The notes: generated by a model not told the origin, from the sequence alone. Shown: positions 22,111-34,260, counted from the first letter of the stretch. The stretch is 64,000 nucleotides of DNA from Anodontia alba (GCA_964016985.1 OZ024835.1:1371501-1435500), one strand, 5' to 3'. Numbers and translations: made by a program.

Positions 22111-22454
22111 CAGACTCTTCATTAAACACTCCTTAATAAATCCTATATAACATGCTTCGATCTGCATAGAAAACAATTCATATATTTTTGATGACATAGG
22201 TTTGTTTGCCAGAGAAAAACACCCATATCGAGTATGATTAGAAGATAGTTAAAGGATAGTTTAAAGACTCGTAGTTTAAGGGTAGATGTATCGTTGTTAT
22301 CCTAGGTGTTTGAACAAACCAGTCTAAGAAAACTGTAATAAAATGGCTTGTTCAAATTTTAGGAGAAGTATGGTAAGAGTTATTTTGTCCTCGTATTTAC
22401 AATAAATACGGTTAACCCAAAACGCATCCTGGAGTAAGCCAATAATACACACTA
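22111..22454. other. Single-copy sequence
   Basis: No recognised feature. Confidence 0.5.
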
Positions 22455-22804
22455 CAGACAACCCTCTTTTTACCGACACCCGATACAACGACAATATTTG
22501 TTATAATGACAATTTGACTGTCACGAAACCTTCGCTTACTCGTAAGAGAGAACAATCAGTCACAAATTATGCAAGAATATTGTATTTAATGCCTTAAAGA
22601 AACATATGTTTTGAATATTTATTAGAATCGCCTTAGTGAGGATTCGGACAAATATCCAAAACATATGTTCTATGGTGAAATAAAAACAAAACAAGACCTT
22701 TCTTACCTATCAATCTGCTAATTAAGTATTCTGTACTACAGCAAATTCATTTTAATGGCAACGTCTTTGGGAACAAATGCTGTCGTTGTAATGAGGGTTC
22801 ACTG
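22455..22804 (-). mobile_element. Family G MITE, copy 3
   Basis: TA at 22453-22454 and 22805-22806. The core stem is asymmetric: one arm reads TAGAATCGCC, the other GGATTCGGACAAATAT. Confidence 0.8.
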
Positions 22805-22818
22805 TATCTGCAACATGC

Positions 22819-23096
22819 CATCACGAAAACATGCCTATATAATTTTGACCTCCTTAAACCCCACTTTTATATAGTAAAACTGGGGTTTACAGGGGTATAC
22901 ATTATTTTTCTTATTTCTGCTCAAAACATAGATTGTGTGTACTCGTTAGAACCGCCTCGTCGAGGCGGTTCTAACGAGTACCCACAGTCTATGTTTTGTG
23001 CAGAAATATGAAAAATATCAGATTTTTTTATCTGAAATTTTTCATTTTTTGGTGGTAAAATATTCAATATTGTTGTATAGGCGTGTTTTCGTAATG
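22819..23096 (-). mobile_element. Family A MITE, copy 9
   Basis: Complete, lying 14 bases from G copy 3. Core intact. Confidence 0.88.
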
Positions 23097-23345
23097 CAGA
23101 ATGAATGAAACCCAATACAGAATCTGAACTGACTACACTATATGCAAGTAGGTTTAACTATCTGACATCCATACTTTGCGTAGGTGTGATTTTCTTCAGC
23201 GTGTCTCTTTCTTTTCACTCCGATGCATCAAAATCAGATTTAATTTTCCGCATTTGCACTTTCGTCAATACTAGTAATAATGCAGAACGAAACCAGGATT
23301 TAAAAACACTTGAAAATTATAAAATTGCTGCCATTCCAGTGATCT
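23097..23345. other. Unrecognised ORF, probably chance
   Basis: An 80-codon ORF (23105-23347) with a hydrophobic middle (LCVGVIFFSVSLSF). No homology recognised. Confidence 0.3.
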
Positions 23346-23960
23346 AAGGGATTCATTTAGGTCTGCTTTGGGAAAAATCTCTTTTGGGCATTTGCGGACA
23401 GCGATTTCGGATTAATCCTTAAAACGCTAAACAAATTTATAGCAGTCGATATTCAAAAATCGATTTAAAATTTATTTCTCAGAGAAAATTAGACCTGACA
23501 TTTCATGTGAATCGTCTGCTATGCTTTGGGAAAATGCCTTGGGCATTTGCGGACAGCAAACTCGGATTAATCCTTAAAACGCTAAACAAATTTTTAGCAA
23601 TCGATATTCAAAATAATCGATTTTAAATTTATTTCTCAGAGAAAATAAGACTCGATGTTTCATGTGAATCGTCTGCTATGCTCTGGGAAAAATGCCTTGG
23701 GGATTTGCGGACAGCAAACTCGGATTAATCCTTAAAATAGCCGACGATTCACATGAAATATCAAGCCTTATTTTATCTGAAAAAATACATTTAAAGTGTC
23801 GTCTGCTGTGTTTATAAGGGTTTTTAAGGAAACTGCCGAATCGCAAAAGAGGAACCACCTTGGAAAGGTCATAATAAAAACTACTGTCGAGTGGTGGTGC
23901 GTAAACCAGTCAAGCCTAGTTTTCTCTCAGAAATAAAAAGAGACATTTCAAAGTGTCGTC
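23346..23960. repeat. Family M units in tandem
   Basis: Four units of about 175 bp carry GGATTAATCCTTAAAACGCT, CGATATTCAAAA and TTTATTTCTCAGAGAAAAT plus CATGTGAATCGTCTGCTATG. The last is in the opposite sense, making a hairpin with the third. Confidence 0.65.
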
Positions 23961-24110
23961 TGCTTTAGTTATGATCAGCGCTTTAAGGGTAAAATGGCGT
24001 TGATATACTTTCAGGGGAGGCAACTCTGTCAAAATTACATACCAAGTCCTTTCTTAAAAGAAAAGAATTTGCTCCCTTGGGACTAGAATGTTGGAATAGC
24101 CCCCCGTTTA
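23961..24110. mobile_element. Family L fragment
   Basis: Contains CAGGGGAGGCAACTCTGTC and AAAAGAAAAGAATTTGCTCC. The right half is missing. Confidence 0.5.
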
Positions 24111-24319
24111 AGATGCTGCAAGTATAAAAGGTTTACGCGTTACTTATCCAAGATGCTGCATCATCATACCACAACAGCGACAATAAACCCGACCCAACAG
24201 CTCACGTCCTAGAATATAGATGGCGAGAAGCAAAGATCTGACCATATTGCGCACTACAGTTGTTTAATCTAGAGTCATGCTATTGACAGCGTCTAAATGC
24301 AGCAATGACCCGTAAATTA
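24111..24319. other. No recognised feature
   Basis: Single-copy. Confidence 0.45.
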
Positions 24320-24636
24320 CAGTCTAAATAAGAACATCTTGGGACCATAAAAATTTTCTTCTATCCACTGAGGTTTAATCATAGCGCCAAGTCAGGAGGC
24401 AAAAGGAGATAATTTAGGAATATCTTTTCCAGCTTCTATAAAATAATGGTATGTTGAGTGTACTCATTAGAATCGCCTCGTCGAGGCGATTCTAATGAGA
24501 ACATACAACATACAACTTTATGATAAAATAAGATTCCATAAATATTTGTTTTCTTGAGCTATCGGAAGAATTTCGAAAGGACTCAAAAACGGGTTCGAAT
24601 TAGCCATGGTAAACGAGCCAACGGGGTTCTTACTGT
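24320..24636 (-). mobile_element. Family B MITE, copy 2
   Basis: The core is intact (GTGTACTCATTAGAATCGCC with complement). The right side has TTAGCCATGGTAAACGAGCC. The left tip is diverged. Confidence 0.75.
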
Positions 24637-24680
24637 ATCAGCTGATATTTTATCCAGCGTTAAGCTTTAAATGTCACCAT

Positions 24681-24959
24681 CATCACGAAAACATGCCTAT
24701 ATAATTTTGACCCCCTTAAACCCCACTTTTAAATAGTAAAACTGGGGTTTACAGGGGTATACATTATTTTTCCTATTTCTGCTCAAAAACATAGATTGTG
24801 GGTACTCGTTAGAACCGCCTCGTCGAGGCGGTTCTAACGAGTATCATAAATCTCTTTTTTGAGCATAAACATGAAAAATATCAGAATTTTTTATCTGAAA
24901 ATTTTCATTTTTTGGTGATAAAATTTTCAGTATATTTAAATAGGCGTGTTTTCGTAATG
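24681..24959 (-). mobile_element. Family A MITE, copy 10
   Basis: Complete. One outer arm is mutated (GAGTATCATAAATCTC). Confidence 0.87.
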
Positions 24960-25193
24960 TAATGCAAAATACGTCGTCAACTGATTTATGCATACGTAAC
25001 TGGTAACCTTGACTCTCTATTGAAAGAACTGACAGCATTGTGTGCCTTGAAAATAAGTCTTCTAGTACGACATTTGCATTTCAGATTCATTCAACAATTT
25101 ATAATGCATCTGTGTATGCCTGGTATTCTTGTTACAATTTTAATCACTGACGTCACTGCGAACATCATGTCTTTTTTTTTTTTTTCTTGTTTT

Positions 25194-25227
<34 letters not shown>

Positions 25228-25255
25228 ACGTTGTTTGACAAAACAGGTCTTTTAA
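24960..25255. other. Single-copy sequence and poly-T
   Basis: T run at 25196-25226. Confidence 0.5.
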
Positions 25256-25460
25256 CCCTTGTCCTGCTGAATAATTAAGATGCCACACCTACTTCTAATT
25301 TTCAGCCAACCAGATTACTCGATCCAGATTACTGATATAAATTCACATACTTAATGGCAAACAGTGCAGATCCAGATCAGTTGGATTCTTCAGAAGCCAA
25401 CTGATCTGGATCTACACTGTTTACAAAGGCAGGACATATCCGGGTTCAGCAGGTCAAGGG
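25256..25460 (+). mobile_element. Family I MITE, copy 1 (piggyBac-like)
   Basis: 205 bp with TTAA on both sides (25252-25255, 25461-25464). Ends CCCTTGTCCTGCTGAA, and CCCTTGACCTGCTGAA from the right. TTAA plus CCCT ends fit piggyBac. The core pairs CAGATCAGTTGG with CCAACTGATCTG. Confidence 0.85.
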
Positions 25461-25520
25461 TTAAAGCGACTCTATTAAACCAATATTCCTGTCCAATAGT
25501 TTAAATTTCAAACGCCCCAC

Positions 25521-25584
25521 CTTCAACCAATCAAATTGCGCGAAATATGTTCGAACATATTTCACGCAATTTGATTGGTTGAAG
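25521..25584. repeat. 64-bp palindrome
   Basis: Arms CTTCAACCAATCAAATTGCG and complement around TTCGAA, with one mismatch. Confidence 0.88.
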
Positions 25585-25969
25585 GAAAAGTTTTACATTT
25601 CAATGTTGTCCAGATCAGGAATCTATCGGATATTTTCCGTCGGTCGACTCAAAAGACTGACATTTTTGGCGACATTTGTAGGTCTTAAATGACAAAGTTG
25701 GAATTAGAAAAATTATTATTTTTGAGGATTTTATCGATGTGTAAACACCGGCGAATAACTCACAAAGTGAATAAAGCTAGTGAGTGATTCGCCAGAATCC
25801 ATTCTAATAATATCAGAACTTTATTGCCTTTTGCATGTTTCTGGTATCGCTTGCTCAACATTCCAAATTCAGCGAAAAAGAGTGTCTATTAAGGCCATGG
25901 TAGGTCATCATAACAGTATATTCCGGTGGTGGACTATCCGTTCTGCAATACTAGACTATAATTGTTGCT
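25585..25969. other. Single-copy sequence
   Basis: The start of a 99-codon ORF (25780-26079) runs from here into an M repeat, so it is not a gene. Confidence 0.5.
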
Positions 25970-26265
25970 GGAATGAAATTTATTTCTCAGAGAAAATAAG
26001 ACTTGATATTTCATGTGAATCGTCTGCTATGCCTTGGGAAAAATGTATTGAGCATTTGCGGGCAGTAAACTCGGATTAATCCTTAAAACGCTAAACAAAT
26101 TTATAGCAGTCGATATTCAAACATCGATTTAAAATTTATTACTCCGAGAATATAAGACTTTATATTTCATGTGAATCGTCTGCTATGCAGACGATTCACA
26201 TGAAATATCAAGCCTTATTTTATCTGAAAAAAAAAATATTTAAAGTGTTAAGGGTTTAGAGAATA
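25970..26265. repeat. Family M units
   Basis: Same units as at 23.3-24.0 kb. A hairpin is centred at 26188 between CATGTGAATCGTCTGC and its complement. Confidence 0.65.
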
Positions 26266-26530
26266 GAGAATCTGATGCAACTGTGAACGACGATGGACTG
26301 ATCAGGGCTGATTTTAGCCTTCTTCACTCTTATACGGGTAAATACCTTTTTCGCGCGATACGCATCAAATTTTATGCTTATAGTTGAATGACGACGGCAT
26401 AATTATGTCATAACGTTTTCCAGCCAATCAGTGATAAATCTACTTGTGAGTAATCTGTTGTAAGTGAAGCTGTTTAACCAATCAAGGGGTCACACTTAGC
26501 GAAAATGGATCTTCGGCCATAAGCAAACAA
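26266..26530. other. No recognised feature
   Basis: Single-copy. Confidence 0.45.
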
Positions 26531-26740
26531 AGAACCACCCAGGTCCGTCGTCTCGCCCTTCCGCTGATTTAAGAAGGGCAGTTCTCAGGTTCTGGCGAAA
26601 TAATGTGCACAAGTACTGGTTAACCGCTTAAAGGATAAGCTTGTCCAGGAAAAGCTTGTCCAGCTTGTCCAGGAAAAGTGTGGTAAGGTAAACTCGCCTG
26701 CTCGACATGACTTTCAAAGTTTTGACTCGGCCGATAAGCT
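26531..26740 (+). mobile_element. SINE family S, copy 4, headless
   Basis: Begins at the body (CCTTCCGCTGATTTAAGAAG). A local triplication of GCTTGTCCAGGAAAA lies at 26638-26680. No pol III boxes. Confidence 0.65.
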
Positions 26741-27070
26741 CCAACACAACCCACCAAACAAACCCGTCGATTGAGCCGTCATGCAGACACACAGCAGGAC
26801 ATTCTCGGTTTATCTAGAAAGTGTCACTAACTACAGCAGAATATACCATTGAATAGTAAATCCTAATAGATCGAATTTGGGTCTTCTAATTGACATATGC
26901 CCTTTTGGATTGGCACATCGTATTATTATGAGATTGGCTAGACAAACAATTTTTTCATACGTCTGGAATGTGCTTAAAATACATAAGAGCTTAGAAATCG
27001 GGACACTATCTACATAAATTTCCATTCATGTTTTATAAAACATAATAGCTAATTTAGCGGTTAGAATAAA
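26741..27070. other. Single-copy sequence
   Basis: No recognised feature. Confidence 0.45.
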
Positions 27071-27348
27071 CATTACGAAAACACGCCTATTCAAATATAT
27101 TGAAAATTTAACACTAAAGAAGGAAAATTTTCAGATAAAAAAATTTGATATTTTTCATATTTCTGCTCGAAACATAGATTGTGGGTACTCGTTAGAACCG
27201 CCTCGGCGAGGCGGTTCTAACAAATACCCACAATCTATGTTTTTGAGCAAATATAAGAAAAATAATGTATACCCCTGTAAACCCCAGTTTTACTATATAA
27301 AAGTGGGGTTTAAGGGGGTCAAAATAATATAGGCGTGTTTTCGTGATG
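27071..27348 (+). mobile_element. Family A MITE, copy 11
   Basis: Complete. One core arm ends CTAACAAATACCC, a partial shift toward the G core. Confidence 0.88.
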
Positions 27349-27484
27349 GTACGTAAAGGGTGAGGGGAAGGGGAGTGAGGTGCAGGTTACTTGCAAATAC
27401 TCGTATACCTTCGCCTCAAATGTCAAACTTTTTTATATTTGAGGCGAAGCTGCTTGTAGGTTTTTGTTTTATTTAACCAATTTA

Positions 27485-27799
27485 AAGTTGATTCTCTTTA
27501 TCTCGTTATATCAAGGGACCCTCTCAAATACTTCGAGATACCGTACCTCGACATATCAGATTTGTATATTTGAGTAAAAAATAAATTGAACAACCACGTT
27601 TTGCAAATGAATATGTAATTTGATTCCTGAAGTTGGAGATATATTAAAAATATTGTGGAAAAGAGGAGAGCAATTTCTCCTCTTATCCACGTTTTGTTAT
27701 CCGTTGTTAGATTTCCATGTTTAAAACAGGGACCAGATGTTCGTTTCGAGATAAGCGTTTGTTCGAGATAAACGAAGTTGAGATAACAGGAGTCGACTG
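27485..27799 (-). mobile_element. Family C MITE, copy 2
   Basis: Right end CAGTCGACTCCTGTTATCTC (inward) next to TA at 27800. The left tip lacks its first bases. Confidence 0.75.
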
Positions 27800-27859
27800 T
27801 ACGTTGGGTGGAATCTTCTACCAAAAGTCTGTGTTTGGACCGGTCAATTGCCAATAGCA

Positions 27860-28140
27860 GTGTGTCTTGTTTATTTTTATTTTTTTAATTTTTATTTATT
27901 ATTATTGATATTATTATTATTGTTGATTTTTTGTTTTATTTTATTTTATTTATTTATTTGTTTTTATAGTTCTTGTATGGCATTCTCAGCACTGTTTGCC
28001 AATTATCTTTCTTTTTTTTTCTGTTTTCTGTTTGTTTTCTTGTTGTTGTTTTTTTGTTTTGTTTTTTTAGTTTTTTTTTTTTTGTTTTTTTTTTTTGTTT
28101 TTTTTGTGGGAGGGGTGCTGTGGTGGGCATTCCCGACTAA
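27860..28140. repeat. T-rich low-complexity block
   Basis: Runs of T with interspersed A, C and G. Phe/Leu-rich and Lys-rich ORFs here are artefacts. Confidence 0.9.
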
Positions 28141-28182
28141 ACTGGGGTAAAGTCTCCATAGGCGTCTGAGTTTACATTTTAT

Positions 28183-29890
28183 AACAAGAGGCACGTGGGC
28201 CACTACGCTCTCTAGAGCTCAACTGTTGACGAGTACGACACCAACAAAGACGAATAATAGGTCACCGACTATCCTGTATGCTCCTCTGGAGCCTTTAAGC
28301 TCTGGTGAACTAAATATCCACTAATCAGTTGACTCTCGTTATCTCGACCTCGCTTATCTCGAATAACCGCTAATCTCGAAGTAGAAACCTGGTCCCTCAC
28401 TAAAGATGAAAATCTAACAACAGGTGACAAAATACTGTGGAAAAGAGGAGAAATTGCTCCTAAGGAGCAATTTCTCCTCTTTTCCACAATATTTTCAATA
28501 TATCTCGAATTTCAAGTTTCCAACTACATATACATTTGTTAAATGTGGTTGTTCGATTTATTTTTTCCTCAATTCTGCGGCAGTTCTGATATATCGAGGT
28601 ACGGATATCTCGAAGTATTTCAGAGAGTCCCTGGAATTGGACTGTATTGCCTTTTTGCCATACAAAAGTCTAAGACACCTTAATTGACCTTGTTGTAAAA
28701 TAGGCCAAAACCAATGAAAGGTCATCATTTGAATAAACCAGGTAGAGCCAGAGTCCTCAATGCTGCATACCAAGTTTCAAGGTATCGACTTTTAATGTTC
28801 TGAGATGAAGAATTTCAAATCATTTTTACAATATATGGGCGACAATCTTGGTCATGTGATCCAGCCCTATGGAGGCTTTATATGCCATGAGGTTTCAATT
28901 AGCCCATCAGTTTTAGAGAGTATTTAAAGCTACAGAATCTGAGGGACCTAGGACCAAGGTCAGTAAATGACCTTGACATTTTGTATCTATGAGAGTTCGT
29001 TTAGCTGATTTGATGTCATAAGCTACAATAGCTTCATAAATATCCAGTGGCTTGCCTTTTTCCTACGTGGCCTAATTTGACACTGACTTCAAAAGGTCAA
29101 GGTCAACCAAACATCATTTAGATATTGGTAGGGCCAAACGGCCCCAATGCTGCATGCCAAGTTTCAAGGACATCGGCCTTTTGGTCCTGGGAAGAAGATT
29201 TGAAAAGTGCTATTACCATATACGGGCATGATAGCCACCTTGGTCCTGTCAAAAGATCCTACGCATAAACTTTCATTCCCCCTAGCTCATGGAGGCGCCA
29301 CATGTAATTTGGATTCAATCAGCCCAGCAGTTTTAGAGAAAGTTGAAAATACTGACTGAGGCATCCAGGATAAAGGCCAATAAAGGACCTTGACTTTTGG
29401 TATTTATAAAAGTTCATTTAGTTAATTGCATTAATCAACATTGATGTCACAGACTACAATCAGCTACAACAGAATCAGAAAAGTCCACATTTTCACGTTT
29501 TTCACATACAAAAGCCTAAATGACCGCATTTGACCTTACCGTAAAAAGGTCATGGTCAACCAAGGGTCATCATTTGAACAAACTTGATAGGTTGAAGCCA
29601 CTAACGCTGCATACCGAGTTTCAAGGTCATCGGCCGTACCTGAGAAATGAGTTTCATATATTTTATCATATATGGGCGTGGCGGCCGTCTTGGTCATGTG
29701 ACGCAGACTTTACGAACAAACTTTTATACCCCCACCCCATAGAAGCTTCACATGTAATTTGGAATTAATCGGCCCAGCGGTTTCAAAGATGTTTCAATGT
29801 TGACGACGCGACGACACAGACGCCGACGGACGATGGACCACCGTCTATCCTATAAGCTCCCCTGGAGCCTTTGACTCTGGTAAGCTAAAA
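28183..29890 (+). mobile_element. Element U1, long non-autonomous repeat with nested C
   Basis: Starts AACAAGAGGCACGTGGGCC and ends CTCTGGTAAGCTAAAAAGG. It contains three diverged internal units, each with AAGGTCAAGGTC-type, ATATATGGGCG and CCAAGTTTCAAGG phrases. A short copy of the end (CTCCTCTGGAGCCTTTAAG, 28281-28300) before the C insertion suggests two fused elements or an internal deletion. Confidence 0.65.
28326..28644 (+). mobile_element. Family C MITE, copy 3, nested in U1
   Basis: TA at 28645-28646; on the left AAT instead of TA. Core TTGCTCCTAAGGAGCAA with long perfect arms AAAGAGGAGAAA/TTTCTCCTCTTT. Confidence 0.8.
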
Positions 29891-30225
29891 AGGAATTTTG
29901 TGATATCGACTATATAAATAAATATAACAAGGGATGTTACTATAGAGATGCAAATGAACAAAAAACTATAACGCTCAATAGCTCTATAAGTTTTTGAAAT
30001 ATTTCGATGGGGATTTCACCTCTGGACTCGCCACTCGCCAGACAAATGCCTTTCGTTTAAGCATTACATTTCCAAAAACGAATAAGGGTATGCGTGTGCT
30101 TTAAGTGTGGTGCTTACTGACTAGATGACAAAATGGTAATAAAACTTAGTAATACTGTACCCTTCACATCATTGAATAAATTAAAATTGTACGTGTTCAA
30201 CTACTTAACATTGTCTTTATTTATT
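29891..30225. other. Single-copy sequence
   Basis: No recognised feature. Confidence 0.45.
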
Positions 30226-30581
30226 TACGGTAAACCCTCAATGACTCGAACACGGATGACTCGTTTATCAAGGCTTATTCGAACTCGTTTTTGAGTCCTT
30301 AGGAAATTCTTCCGGCAGCTCAAGAAAACAAATATTTAGGGATCTATCAGAATTTTATCTCTATTTTATCATAAAAATGTATGTTGTGTGTACTCATTAG
30401 AACCGCCTCATCGAGGCGATTCTAATGAGCACACTTAACATACGATTATTCTATAGAAGGTTAAAAGGACATCCATATATTATTCCCATTTGTCTTCTAA
30501 ACCGACGCTACGATTAACTCTTAGTGGCTCAAACTACCCATATCTAGAATAAATGTCCATGGTCTCAAAGATGTTCGAGTC

Positions 30582-30612
<31 letters not shown>

Positions 30613-30616
30613 TTTT
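30226..30616 (+). mobile_element. Family B MITE, copy 3, right end replaced by (TTTA)n
   Basis: Core intact. The right side breaks off at GATGTTCGAGTC into a (TTTA)n run of about 33 bases. Confidence 0.75.
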
Positions 30617-31073
30617 GTATTTTTATGCTTTAAATTTTTGGATGTTCTGTTTAATGAATGAATTTCTTTTTATGTAGAAAGATTTCGTTCCAACAGATGT
30701 TACTCGTATAAACAGATGAAATACGTATATGAGCCTGTCAGTAAATATGACTAGCCTAGTAGTAAATGTAGTAAATTACGCTAATTGTTCGAGTATTAAT
30801 TAAAGTAGTGAAGTTCGCTAGGTACTTTTGTCAGTAAATAAGTACTATTTACGTACGTATATCGTGGATAAGAAACAGACATTCTTGTAAATTACAACCA
30901 CTTGATATTGTCCTTCGACAGCAATTGGATAAACAGACTGCCCTTCGACAGTAATTGGATAAAAAACAAACTGCTCTTCTAAAATAATCGGATAAATAAG
31001 CCTATCTAAATGGTCCGAGACAGTTAGAAACCGGGTTCGACAAATAAGCCTGTCCTCTCCTCAATCCTATTAA
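30617..31073. other. Single-copy sequence
   Basis: A three-fold short repeat of CTGCCCTTCGACAGTAATTG type lies at 30910-31000. No gene. Confidence 0.5.
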
Positions 31074-31283
31074 CCCTAGTCCTGCTGAACCCGGACATGC
31101 CCCGTCTTTGCAAATAGTGTAGATCCAGATCAGTTGGCTTCTATTGAAGCCAACTGATCTGGATCTGCACTTTTTGTCATTTAGTATGTGAACTTGTGTA
31201 TCAACAACCTGAATCAAGTAATCTTATTGGCTGGAAATTAGAAGTGGGCGTGGAATCTTATTTTTTTTTCAGCATGGCAAGGG
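31074..31283 (-). mobile_element. Family I MITE, copy 2
   Basis: TTAA at 31070-31073, mutated to TTTA on the right. The core is a perfect hairpin, GATCCAGATCAGTTGGCTTC with complement. Confidence 0.8.
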
Positions 31284-31364
31284 TTTAGTGATATTGCCGC
31301 CAATATATTCAAGGCTCAAGATCAGATGGGGAAACCAGATTTTATTTTTTTATTTGTTTACAAA

Positions 31365-31520
31365 TATCAGAACTGCTTCGCCCAGGCCAGACGTTTCAAA
31401 TGAGTACCCACAGTGTTTTTTTTTTTTTTTTTTTGTTTTTGTTTTTTGTTTTTTTTTCTAAATTGTCTCAAAACATATGCATTAGGTATTCATCAGAGGT
31501 GCATCGTCGATGACGCTGAA
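31365..31520. mobile_element. Family E remnant with poly-T insertion
   Basis: CAAATGAGTACCCACAGTG followed by a T-rich run, then AAACATATGCATTAGGTATTC. Confidence 0.45.
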
Positions 31521-31989
31521 CCAACGTTGAAAAGACATTGTGTACCCATTGGGATACTTTTCTCAAATACAATTGTAGATCCTGATCAGACGCTTCATTC
31601 TACGACGTCTGATCTGTATCCACACTGTTTGAGCCGACGGGGAAAATAAAAGTACTTAGAGAACATAAAGTTCAACTAAACGGAGACACTTATTAGACTG
31701 TGTGGATGGCGCAGGCTGGTCTAGCCCTCTGCCGTTAGTATACAGCACAAGGCAGGTTTCCCGTGCGCCATCAGAGATAGTCCTTAACACTGTCAGCAGC
31801 AAACAGATGCACATGACATTTATTAGCTTATCCGGAAATTGAATTAAACTCTAACAAGAACGAACCAAAGGGGCTCCATTATCGTACAAAATGAACTCGC
31901 TATATCATAGATATTCAAAACGCTGTCAGAACCTGTTATCAGAAAACGTGAAAATATCAAACGTAGTATAGATGATTTCCAGAAATAGC
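31521..31989. other. Mostly single-copy; I fragment
   Basis: GATCAGACGCTTCATTCTACGACGTCTGATC at 31573-31616 region is an I hairpin, given here by its arms GATCAGACG and CGTCTGATC. Confidence 0.5.
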
Positions 31990-32520
31990 CAAAACCATAG
32001 GTTAAACCAAAAGGACGATTAAAATCAAAGCACTGACAGCACTGGTGGGTCGACTGTCTCTGAGTGTAGGCTAGGAAAATGGTTCTAAACGTTGTCGTAA
32101 GACTGTGTCAGTTCACCCTTAAGTTCCTGTAATTTAAGAATAAACAGTGCAGACCCTGATCAGACCCCGCGTTCTGCGGGGTCTGATCTGGGTCTGCACT
32201 GTTTGGCAATGTCCCAAATGCGCCAGTTTAAGTTTTACAGATAACCTTCTATCAAGAACAGTGACGTCACAGCGACAAGAGTACCGCGTAACCAATATAT
32301 GGGTTTTGTCTAACGCGCGGTTTAATTACATTGCTCAATGATAATCACGTGGACAACTACCTTAAGGAAATTTTGGCGCTTGTATACTGTGGCGTGACTG
32401 TAAACAATCGACCCAAAAACAAGTACACACGCCACAAACCCAAGATAATCAAAGCAACCAGCTCCCTGTTTCCTAACAAGGGGATCATACTGCGAGACAG
32501 GATCAACTTACAACTGCCGG
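31990..32520 (+). mobile_element. Family K dispersed repeat, copy 2
   Basis: Same block order as copy 1 at 15.59 kb. The I palindrome at 32144-32208 is perfect over GATCAGACCCCGC/GCGGGGTCTGATC, where copy 1 has CGCCGCG-type arms. Confidence 0.6.
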
Positions 32521-32639
32521 TAGGTTTACTACTGATTGTCCTAAGGCAATGACACTAGTGTTGTTGGTTCGTTTTGGGCTCTGTGGCTGTTGTTAAACAG
32601 AAAATGCCACAGTCATGAGGTATAGCCTTTCCGGGGCAT

Positions 32640-32640
<1 letters not shown>

Positions 32641-32676
<36 letters not shown>

Positions 32677-32690
32677 AAAGAGAGAGAGAT
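32641..32690. repeat. Poly-A run and short (GA)n
   Basis: 34 A, then TAAAAGAGAGAGAG. Confidence 0.95.
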
Positions 32691-32999
32691 AGGAAACAAA
32701 CAATAACAAAACACCACGGCGTAGTTGCAATAACCGATATACATGTGCTTCGTGATATCTTCATTCATATTAAGTATCTAAAGCTATTTTAATGCGCTCG
32801 TTTGTTTATCGGATTTGCAAATCATTCGGGAAATATTTTCTTTATTTTTTTACTCAGGATGCATTAACCTTTTTATGCTGCGATTAAAACTCCGATGCCT
32901 TGAGGGGTCGGGGCTGTCCATGATTGTGGTCTTTCCCCAGTGCCTGTAATAATTTCTTAAGTTGTTCAGGCTTGGTCAATTGTCCTATACAAGTATAAG
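32691..32999. other. Single-copy sequence
   Basis: No recognised feature. Confidence 0.45.
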
Positions 33000-33225
33000 C
33001 TTTCACAAAACGCTAGATCTACGCTTAGCACACTTTGTGTGCTAAGCGTAGACCAAGCTTTTTGTGAAAGCTAATACTTTGGTTATAATAATGTTGGGTA
33101 GTCCATGGAAAATAGCACTGGACCAGTCCATGACCTTTCATAAAGTACTTCCGGGAGCAATAGCAACCATTAAGAGAGTCTGGACGTAGACAATCAGTAC
33201 AGCTAGGTAACGAACCAACAAAAAT
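33000..33225 (+). mobile_element. Family O element, copy 2
   Basis: Hairpin AAGCTTTCACAAAACGCTAG across CACACTTTGTGTGC to AGCTTTTTGTGAAAGCT. The following body matches 9.6 kb. Confidence 0.65.
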
Positions 33226-33717
33226 ATGTTGCATCAGACTGCCGTGTTTGCAAGACCAGAAATCAGTTTAACCAGCTTTACAAATTGGTCTGTATTGGTA
33301 TGTTAACTGGTTCTTCAGTTGACGTTAGCATCTAATGAAGTAATTGCAGAAGACACTTGATCATTGAGTTCTATATTTCTTGGTATTGCACAGGGACAAG
33401 ATTCGTATTCTGATTGGCAAATGGACAGATGGTGATTTAACACAAGATTGCAAGATTTTTTCTCACCTCCATGATCTTTGGCTTGTTGCATAGAGAATAA
33501 ATTCCATTTTTGGTTTGTCGGTTCATGATTTTGGATGGCTGTGTCCACAAACCCTCATTATTATTTCGTCACAGTGATTTAATTTGATTTACATGTTATT
33601 TGTGTGACGTTTCGTGTGAGTTTGGGAGCAACCGTGCGATCTGAACATTCAGTTGTATTTTTATGGCATTCGAACCATTGTTAACTTTCACTGCCACAGG
33701 CGATAATAATAGGTTTT
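33226..33717. other. Single-copy sequence
   Basis: Chance ORFs only. Confidence 0.45.
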
Positions 33718-33786
33718 TGCAAACAGCATAGATCCAGATGAGACGGCTCATAATGAGCCGTCTCATCTGGATCTATGCTGTTTGGC
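33718..33786. repeat. I-type palindrome
   Basis: Perfect arms GCAAACAGCATAGATCCAGA and onward to GGCTCAT around AT. The sequence is related to the I core but lacks TTAA ends. Confidence 0.8.
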
Positions 33787-34259
33787 ATTCAGTCTTCCAA
33801 CTTTACATATAAACTTCTTTCTAAGCAATTAGTATGTTTAAAAGAAAAGCAGAAGACAAATGTCTGAAATTAGGCAGCGAAAGAGTTCAATTGGTACCAG
33901 TAAAATGGAACCAAATTTCCGATAGTTTTTACTATTGACGGTGGTTCTGGTGTTCTTTGTTCTTCGTGTCGCCTTGTGGCTATTCGATTTGTTTTTTAGG
34001 GGAGGGGTGTTTTTGTTGTTTTCTTTCTTTCTTTTTTTTCAGGTTTAATCCTGTTCATTGTCTTATTGTTGTGTTTCATTGGTACTGTTTAGCATTGTTA
34101 TTGACTTTTGGGGAAGAGGGAGCCAGTTGCTTTGCCTCTTTTTGGTTTGTGACTTGTGTACTATACTGTCTTGGTTTGTTTTCTCTTCTTCTGTATGTCA
34201 TTCATAGGCTATGTTCTGTGATTGTGTAGCTCCCAGGACATCTACACTATCAATGATAT

Positions 34260-34260
<1 letters not shown>
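33787..34260. other. Single-copy T-rich sequence
   Basis: A 90-codon hydrophobic ORF at 33957-34229 is composition-driven. Confidence 0.5.

Noticed and set aside
25780..26079. 99-codon ORF
   Set aside because: Its second half lies in an M repeat also present at 23.5 kb.
27848..28203. Phe/Leu-rich and Lys-rich ORFs
   Set aside because: Composition artefacts of a T-rich block.
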